Assembly: GCF_013364195.1 (NCBI RefSeq)
Contig: NZ_CP054918.1
Coordinates: 3,647,001 to 3,711,000, forward strand
Source of the DNA: Streptomyces sp. NA04227
GTDB lineage: Bacteria > Actinomycetota > Actinomycetes > Streptomycetales > Streptomycetaceae
Direction: 5' to 3'
DNA length: 64,000 nt
Shown here: positions 58,309-64,000 of the stretch, one piece after another
Layout of the letters: each line of letters opens with the position of its first letter
Position numbering within the stretch: the first letter of the stretch is position 1
Position numbers and translations under genes: made by a program
The notes under the pieces: generated by a model
What the model saw: only the letters and a program-made list of their open reading frames with translations
Databases searched by the model: none
Told to the model about the DNA's origin: nothing

Positions 58309-59376
58309 ATGCCTTCATCCGGAGCCGTACGTCTCGGACTCGTCGGTGCCGGCGGAGTCGCGCTCCTGCACGCGCGAGCAGCCCTGGCCCTGCCTGGCGA
58401 GGCCGTGGTCACGGCCGTCCACGACATCGACCCGCGGCGGGCGGCGGAACTGTCGGACCTCACCGGCGCCACCGTCCACCCCGGGTACGAGGAGATGTTC
58501 GCCGACGAGGCCGTCGACGCGCTCGTCGTCTGCACGCCGCACACCCTGCACACCCGGCCCGCTCTCGCGGCGGCCCGCGCCGGCGTTCACGTCCTGCTCG
58601 AGAAGCCGATGGCCACCACGCTGGCCGAGTGCGACGCCATCACCCAGGAGTGCGCGCGAAACGACGTGGTGCTCGCCCTGGGCCACATCCAGCACTACCT
58701 CCCCCTCACCGCTGGGGCCCGCACCGCCGTGGCCGACGGGCTGATAGGCCGGCCCGTTGCGGCCGTCGACCGCCGCGCGACGGACTACCGCCCAGGACAC
58801 CGGCCCGCCTGGTTCTTCGACCCGGCCCTGGCCGGGGGCGGAGCGGTGATGAACATCGGCGCCCATTGCATCGACCGCCTCACCTGGGCGACCGGGCGCA
58901 GACCTGTGCGCGTCGCCGCCCGGTTCGTACACCGCGGCACGCCGGTCGAGACCGAAGGGCTCCTGCAACTCGAACTCGACGGTGGCCTGACCGCGACCGT
59001 CTCGGTCACCTCGAGCTCCCTGTCCGGCATCGACGAGTTCGAGATCCTCGGCGAGGACGCCACCCTGCGCGCCTCCCGCGACTCCGGTCTCCTGCTCGCC
59101 GGACCCCGCGGCGTGGAAGTGCTGCGCCCGCCCTCCGACATCGGGGCCGACGTCGCCGTTGCCTTCCAGGCCCAGTTGCGCGACTTCGCCGCGGCCGTAC
59201 GCGGCGAGGCGCCCCCGGCGGTGGGCGCCCGCACCGGCCGCGACGTCGTGGCCGCGGTCCTCGCCGCGTCCGCCTCGGCCGCCGCCGACGGCACCCCGCA
59301 CACCGTGGACCTACTGCCCGGCCCCGTACGAACCGCACCCGGCACCAGCCCGCTGCCCGTTCTCGACGGGGCCTGA
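58309..59376 (+). CDS. Gfo/Idh/MocA-family oxidoreductase
   Basis: 355 residues, ATG 58309 with GAGGTG eight nt upstream. N-terminal Rossmann fold LGLVGAGGVALLHARAAL, then HVLLEKPMATTLAECD (family Lys-Pro motif) and a C-terminal sheet domain with GGGAVMNIGAHCIDRLTW carrying the catalytic His/Asp. Oxidises or epimerises a sugar, inositol or amino sugar with NAD(P). Position between the regulator and GH101 points to processing of the released glycan. Confidence 0.92.
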   Translation: MPSSGAVRLGLVGAGGVALLHARAALALPGEAVVTAVHDIDPRRAAELSDLTGATVHPGYEEMFADEAVDALVVCTPHTLHTRPALAAARAGVHVLLEKPMATTLAECDAITQECARNDVVLALGHIQHYLPLTAGARTAVADGLIGRPVAAVDRRATDYRPGHRPAWFFDPALAGGGAVMNIGAHCIDRLTWATGRRPVRVAARFVHRGTPVETEGLLQLELDGGLTATVSVTSSSLSGIDEFEILGEDATLRASRDSGLLLAGPRGVEVLRPPSDIGADVAVAFQAQLRDFAAAVRGEAPPAVGARTGRDVVAAVLAASASAAADGTPHTVDLLPGPVRTAPGTSPLPVLDGA

Positions 59377-59470
59377 GGCCGCCGCACACGCGCGCCCGTT
59401 CCGGCTCACAGCGGCACACGGCACTCCTCGCCGATCGCTCCCTTTCACACTCCCCTCGGAAAGGACACCC

Positions 59471-62400
59471 ATGCAACGACTGTCAAGACTGGCCGCGGCA
59501 GCGGTCTGCGCGGCACTGGCCGTGCCGCTGCACACGGCGGCCTCGGCGCAGACCACCCCCAGGCCCGCGGCAACCGAGGGCTCCGTGGCCCTGTCGGCGG
59601 CGCACATGACGGTCCAGGTGGACCCGAACTTCCCGGCCGTCGACCGCTACACGTGGAAGGCCGACGGCTCGGTCCTGCACGGCCGCACCGGGCCGACCGG
59701 CACCCTCGTCGTCAACGGCAAGACCTACACCCCCGAGTCCACCGGTGTACCGGGCGCGAACCGCGTCGACTACACCCTGCGGGTCGCCGAACTCGATCTC
59801 GTGATCAAGGCCCGGCTCGCGGTGAGCGACAACGTGCTCACCTTCCAGGTCACCGGCATCGAGGAGAACGGAGAGCACAAGCTCCGCACCCTCGCGATCC
59901 CGGACCAGGGCCTGGTCTCCGCCCGCTCCGACCAGCCGGGGGCCCAACTGGCGGACGCGCGGCTGTCGTTCACGACCACGTACGACCACGAGGACCCGAT
60001 CGACCGGCACACGAAGCTGGCCGATGCCGCCGTCGACGCGGAACCCCGCGGCAGCACCTACGCGATCCTCAGCACCGACGGGCTCGCCGCGGCGGTGGAG
60101 ACGAACTCGCTGGAGGACCAGTCGCGCGTCCTCATACGCACCAGCCGGACCGGTGATGCCAAGAGCACCGCCCTGTCGAGCGGCACCTGGACCTACCGGC
60201 CGGAGCCCGTCGGCGGCCACGACGCACGGCCCACCGAACTGCCGTACGCCAAGGTGGCCCTCACCGGCGACCGCAACGACGACGGCAACGTCGACTGGCA
60301 GGACGGCGCGATCGCCTACCGGGAGGTCATGTACCGGCCGATGGGCGCCGAGAAGACCAAGAACTTCGTCGCCTCGAACATCGAGTACAACACCAACAGC
60401 TTCGCCAGCCATCCCTTCACCCGTGTCCTCGACGACATCAAGAAGGGCAACCGGCTCACCGACGGCCTCGGCCAACTCGTGCAGCTGAAGGGCTACCAGG
60501 CCGAGGGGCACGACAACGCCCACCCCGACTACGGCGGCCACATCAACGAGGGCGCCGGCGGCAGGAAGGACCTCAACTTCCTCGTCCGGGAGGCCAAGAA
60601 GTACGGCGCCTCGATGGGTGTGCACATCAACTCCACCGAGGCCTACCCCGACGCCGACACCTTCCGCTGGGACATGGTCCAGGGCGAGGACAAGCCGGGC
60701 TGGACCTACCGGGACCGCTCGTACCTCATCAACCGCGAGAAGGACATCCAGTCCGGCAACTTCGCCAAGCGTCTCGACACCCTCAAGAAGGACGTGCCGG
60801 GCCTGGAGTTCATCTACAACGACGTCTACTACGGCCGCGGCTACAACGCCTACGAGCTGGCGCGCACCCAGCACGAGCGCGGCTGGATGGTGCACACCGA
60901 GTTCGAGGACTTCGTCGACCGCGACACGCTCTGGTACCACCGCTCGGCGCAGCGCGCCGAGAACGGTATCCGCTCGCAGATCATCCGGTTCATCCAGAAC
61001 ACCGATCGCGACGTCTGGTACCGCAAGGACGCCAAGCTGCTCAAGGGCAACGGCGACATCGGCTACGGAGGCTTCGAGTCGCACACGGACCTCGTCGGCT
61101 GGCAGCGGACGATCTTCACCAACAACCTGCCGACCAAGTTCATGCAGCACTTCCCGATCACCAAGTGGACCGACCACCGGGTCGACTTCACCGACGGGGT
61201 GTACTCCACCGACGAGACCGGCACCTGGCAGCTCTTCCAGGGCGACACCAAGCTCGCCGAGGGCAACAAGGTCTTCCTGCCCTGGGACCCGAAGAAGCAG
61301 AGCAAGATCTACCACTGGAACGACGAGGGCGGCACCACGACCTGGAAGCTGCCCGAGAAGTGGCGCGACCTCGGCACGGTGAAGCTGTACCGCCTGAGCG
61401 ACACCGGCCGCCAGGACGAGAAGACCCTCAAGGTCACCAACGGCAAGGTCACCATCGACGCCAAGGCTCGCACCGGGTACGTCCTGTACCGCGGCAAGGC
61501 CGCGCAGCAGACGACCGTGTGGGGCGAGGGCGCCCTCGTCGAGGACGGCTCGTTCAACAGCCACACCTTCGACGCCTGGTCCCGTGACGGCGCGGCCCGC
61601 ATCGAGACCAACGACGAGGGCTGGCAGTTCGTCCGCTTCGACGGTTCCGGCCAGGCGCGCCTCTCGCAGCAGCTGAAGGGCCTGAAGCCGGGCACCTACG
61701 CCGCCTCCGCCTACGTGCGCGTCGCCGGGGGCCGTAAAGCCACCCTCTCCGTGAGCGACTACGGCGGCGAGAAGGTGAGCAGGTCCACGGATGTCTCCCC
61801 GGCGGTCAACAAGGACCCGGTGAACGTCTGGAGCGGCACCAAGTTCCAGAAGATGAACGTGCTCTTCACCGTCCCGAAGGGACACAGCACGGCCACCCTG
61901 ACCCTGTCGGGCGCGGCAGGGGCCTCCGGCGCGGCCGCGGACTTCGCCGACGTACGGGTCAGTCCCTCGAAGGCGCCCGCCGGGGCGGACAAGCACTACT
62001 TCACGGAGGACTTCGAGGCCGCCGACCGTGCCTGGGGACCGTTCGTGAACGTGGAGGGTTCCGGTGAGCACAACCCGCACGGCCACCGGGCCGAGCGCCA
62101 CGAGAACTACACCCGCGACACCATCAGCGGTGACTACTCCCTGAAGTCCTTCCAGGTCGAGCAGGGAGACGCGTGGCGCTCCATTCCGCAGAACCTCGAG
62201 TTCAAGCCGGGGCGCACCTACCGGGTGGGTCTGAAGTACCAGTCGGACAACAACACCCAGTACCGCCTGCAGGTTCGTTCGGGCGGCGCGGGCGACAAGG
62301 ACCGCACCCTCGTCGACGACCCGCTCATCGCGACGACCGACCGTCCGCTCGACAGCTGGCCCAAGGCGAGCGACCCGCGGCCCGACGGCTGGAACGACGC

Positions 62401-63301
62401 CGCGCCGCCGCAGGGCAGCGCGCCCAGCAAGGAGTACGCGACGGTGTTCAGCACCGGCGACGCGGACTGCGGCGACCCGTACCTCGCACTGACCTCGGCG
62501 GGCGGCCTCGGGGCCATCACCGTGGACGACCTCGTGGTCGACGACCTCGGTCCGGCCCCGGACTCCGGCGGTGACTGTCCCGCCACCGGGGGGACCGACC
62601 TCGCGATCGGCGAAGTCACCGCGAACCCGGGCGAGACGACGCCCCTCACGGCCACGTTCACCAACCGGGCCGACGTGCCCGTGACGGATGTCCGGGTCGA
62701 GCTGAACGCCCCGGCGGGGGTCACGCTGAAGCCGGTCTCCGCCACCCGTGCCGAGAGCATCGCACCCGGCGACACCCTGAAGGTCGACTACGAGCTGACC
62801 CTCGCGGACGACCTGAAGCTCGGCTCGTACGCGATCACCGGAGAGGTCTCGTCCCACTACCGCGACCAGCGGATCACCGCGACCGCCGAGCGGCGGGTCA
62901 CGGTGAACTGTAAGCCGGACCTGCGTTGCGAGGCCGAAGACGTGACGCTCGGGGGCGGCACGGCCGTGGAGACGCTGGCACGTGGCCAGAGCGGCAAGGG
63001 TTATGTCAACTTCCCTGGTGGCAAGGGTGGTTACGTCGAGTGGAAGGTGGACGTCGCCGATGCCGGTGACTACGCCCTGGCCTTCCGCTACGCCCTGACG
63101 ACCGGGGACCGGCCGCTGACCCTCTCCGTCAACGGCAAGGAGATCAGCACGGACAGCTATCCGGTCACCGGTGCGTGGGACAAGTGGTCGGAGGCGAAGG
63201 CCAAGGCGGCTCTGAAGGCCGGGTCCAACACCATCCGCCTCACGGCGGCCAAGGAGGACGGGCCGAATGTCGACTACCTGACGGTCGTTTCGGCCTCCTG
63301 A
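59471..63301 (+). CDS. secreted GH101 endo-alpha-N-acetylgalactosaminidase-like enzyme
   Basis: 1276 residues, ATG 59471 with GGAAAGGA upstream. Signal peptide to ~27 (ASAQ). Order: beta-sandwich N-domain (~35-290), GH101 barrel (~290-650) with nucleophile D451 (FIYNDVYYG) and acid/base E477 (MVHTEFEDF), further beta and carbohydrate-binding-like domains (~690-840 and ~850-1030, the latter opening YFTEDFEAADRAWGPF), a NEW3-like domain (TDLAIGEVTANPGETTPLTA) and a C-terminal CBM6/35-like module (CEAEDVTLGGG). Known GH101 enzymes release Gal-beta-1,3-GalNAc from mucin-type O-glycans. It fits the adjacent importer. Confidence 0.92.
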   Translation: MQRLSRLAAAAVCAALAVPLHTAASAQTTPRPAATEGSVALSAAHMTVQVDPNFPAVDRYTWKADGSVLHGRTGPTGTLVVNGKTYTPESTGVPGANRVDYTLRVAELDLVIKARLAVSDNVLTFQVTGIEENGEHKLRTLAIPDQGLVSARSDQPGAQLADARLSFTTTYDHEDPIDRHTKLADAAVDAEPRGSTYAILSTDGLAAAVETNSLEDQSRVLIRTSRTGDAKSTALSSGTWTYRPEPVGGHDARPTELPYAKVALTGDRNDDGNVDWQDGAIAYREVMYRPMGAEKTKNFVASNIEYNTNSFASHPFTRVLDDIKKGNRLTDGLGQLVQLKGYQAEGHDNAHPDYGGHINEGAGGRKDLNFLVREAKKYGASMGVHINSTEAYPDADTFRWDMVQGEDKPGWTYRDRSYLINREKDIQSGNFAKRLDTLKKDVPGLEFIYNDVYYGRGYNAYELARTQHERGWMVHTEFEDFVDRDTLWYHRSAQRAENGIRSQIIRFIQNTDRDVWYRKDAKLLKGNGDIGYGGFESHTDLVGWQRTIFTNNLPTKFMQHFPITKWTDHRVDFTDGVYSTDETGTWQLFQGDTKLAEGNKVFLPWDPKKQSKIYHWNDEGGTTTWKLPEKWRDLGTVKLYRLSDTGRQDEKTLKVTNGKVTIDAKARTGYVLYRGKAAQQTTVWGEGALVEDGSFNSHTFDAWSRDGAARIETNDEGWQFVRFDGSGQARLSQQLKGLKPGTYAASAYVRVAGGRKATLSVSDYGGEKVSRSTDVSPAVNKDPVNVWSGTKFQKMNVLFTVPKGHSTATLTLSGAAGASGAAADFADVRVSPSKAPAGADKHYFTEDFEAADRAWGPFVNVEGSGEHNPHGHRAERHENYTRDTISGDYSLKSFQVEQGDAWRSIPQNLEFKPGRTYRVGLKYQSDNNTQYRLQVRSGGAGDKDRTLVDDPLIATTDRPLDSWPKASDPRPDGWNDAAPPQGSAPSKEYATVFSTGDADCGDPYLALTSAGGLGAITVDDLVVDDLGPAPDSGGDCPATGGTDLAIGEVTANPGETTPLTATFTNRADVPVTDVRVELNAPAGVTLKPVSATRAESIAPGDTLKVDYELTLADDLKLGSYAITGEVSSHYRDQRITATAERRVTVNCKPDLRCEAEDVTLGGGTAVETLARGQSGKGYVNFPGGKGGYVEWKVDVADAGDYALAFRYALTTGDRPLTLSVNGKEISTDSYPVTGAWDKWSEAKAKAALKAGSNTIRLTAAKEDGPNVDYLTVVSAS

Positions 63302-63322
63302 GAAAGCCACCCCCCACACACG

Positions 63323-63362
63323 GCAGGGCCCGCCGCGATCACGGAATCGCGGCGGGCCCTGC
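63323..63362. terminator. GH101 terminator
   Basis: Perfect 17-bp stem GCAGGGCCCGCCGCGAT / ATCGCGGCGGGCCCTGC with a 6-nt loop, 21 nt after the GH101 stop; it also lies just past the convergent DUF2264 gene. Confidence 0.92.
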
Positions 63363-63379
63363 TCCATGTTCCGGACGGC

Positions 63380-64000
63380 CTACGCCGTAACCACGGCCGG
63401 CGGTTCACCGGGCGAGACCCGCGCGTGGCGGACCCGGCCCCGCAACACCGTGCCGGCGAGCTCCGGATCGTGCGCCGGCTCCTCCCCGAGCGCGATCAGC
63501 ACCCAGGTGCCGTCGGGGAAGCGCGCGGTGACCGTCGTGCCGTCGACCGCGCATGCCACCTCGCCCGGCTCCTCAATGCCTGCTCCATGGCCTGCTCCGG
63601 CGAGGCCGACGAGCGCCACATGGACCGTCCGCGCCTGGCCGCGCTCCGACGTGGCGTACGGAACAGCGGCGAACGGTCCGAACGCGCTGGTGTTCTCGCT
63701 CGACGCCACGGCCACCACGTCATGTCCGCTCAACGACAGGAAGGTGCTGGTGAGTCCGGAGTCGGCGACGGCCCGCGCGCGCAGGCTGTCGCTGTCGGCG
63801 TGCGGTGGCCGGGCGTCGGCCACCTGCCAGCCGCTGTCGTACAGCCGCAGACCGGCCGGCGCGTCGACGAGATGCGCCCGCAGCTCCCACGCCCCTCGTA
63901 CGACGCTCGCCGTCTCGATGCGTGCGTCGTACTCCCCGGCACCGTCCGTGGAGCCATCCCCGGCACCGTCCGTGGAGCCCTCGGTGGCACCGTCCGTGGA
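63380..64000 (-). CDS. DUF2264-domain protein, C-terminal part (cut by window edge)
   Basis: The frame is open from the right edge to the stop at 63380 (206 codons seen). VRGAWELRAHLVDAPAGLRLYDSGW, then ADSGLTSTFLSLSGHD and AFGPFAAVPYATSERGQ resemble the C-terminal beta domain of DUF2264 proteins, which combine an unsaturated-glucuronyl-hydrolase-like barrel with such a tail. An S-T-D-G-A repeat marks the visible start, made by a GGCACCGTCCGTGGAGCC DNA repeat at ~63940-64000. Its position convergent with GH101 suggests a role in the same glycan route. An internal GTG at 63823 is probably not the true start. Confidence 0.7.
   Translation of the reverse strand, partial: STDGATEGSTDGAGDGSTDGAGEYDARIETASVVRGAWELRAHLVDAPAGLRLYDSGWQVADARPPHADSDSLRARAVADSGLTSTFLSLSGHDVVAVASSENTSAFGPFAAVPYATSERGQARTVHVALVGLAGAGHGAGIEEPGEVACAVDGTTVTARFPDGTWVLIALGEEPAHDPELAGTVLRGRVRHARVSPGEPPAVVTA

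Noticed and set aside
59483..63367. 1294-codon open frame antisense to the GH101 gene
   Set aside because: Val/Leu/Arg/Gly-rich composition and exact mirroring of a gene with clear catalytic motifs; a GC-bias shadow.

Overview
The window is GC-rich actinobacterial chromosome and fits Streptomyces: strong third-position GC bias, frequent GTG starts, four-base ATGA/GTGA gene overlaps, a SARP regulator, LAL-type LuxR giants, many Tat/Sec-exported hydrolases and family-typical proteins (DUF2993, DUF5988, snapalysin). No rRNA, tRNA, CRISPR array or replication origin was seen. Both edges cut genes: a beta-carbonic anhydrase on the left and a DUF2264-type protein on the right.

Layout. 0-5.3 kb: carbonic anhydrase plus SulP anion transporter, azoreductase divergent from an HxlR regulator, and a coupled pair with a CDP-glycerol-phosphotransferase-like protein. 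5.9-12.7 kb: two large STAND ATPases, one a SARP followed by a small exported-peptide ORF and a hairpin, the other an NB-ARC/TPR protein carrying an RHIM-like amyloid motif. 13-20 kb: TetR-DUF2993, a PQQ-propeller membrane protein, and a TetR divergent from acyl-CoA dehydrogenase and 3-hydroxybutyryl-CoA dehydrogenase. 20-23.5 kb: rarD behind a structured leader that can hide its ribosome-binding site, a PH-domain protein, and a 1587-bp IS200/IS605 element (intact tnpB, tnpA stub) inserted in a sterol-desaturase remnant. 23.7-30 kb: DUF5988, TetR, a D-amino-acid deaminase/aldolase, a D-arabinono-lactone oxidase and an exported dipeptidase; the aldolase and the dipeptidase share a 25-bp upstream element. 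30-41 kb: subtilase, small exported and TPR proteins, GH30 hydrolase, a propeller protein facing an unknown 120-residue protein, MoxR/VWA pair, snapalysin.

41-53.8 kb is a proteolysis region: two paralogous LAL regulators, a subtilase with a Trp/Pro tail, RidA, an HATPase switch protein, a tripeptidyl-aminopeptidase-like lipoprotein and an atypical small metalloprotease. Together with the snapalysin just upstream, five transcription units here carry the same two-block element (T-run + RCGTAT, then 23 nt downstream CKGAT-like) 100-230 nt before their starts. This looks like a local protease regulon and is the strongest new observation in the window.

53.8-64 kb is a sugar-utilisation locus: ABC importer (two permeases and a lipoprotein), a divergent GntR/LacI-type regulator, a Gfo/Idh/MocA oxidoreductase, a large exported GH101 endo-alpha-N-acetylgalactosaminidase, and the DUF2264 protein. 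The likely job is release of a mucin-type O-glycan core disaccharide outside the cell, then import and oxidation.
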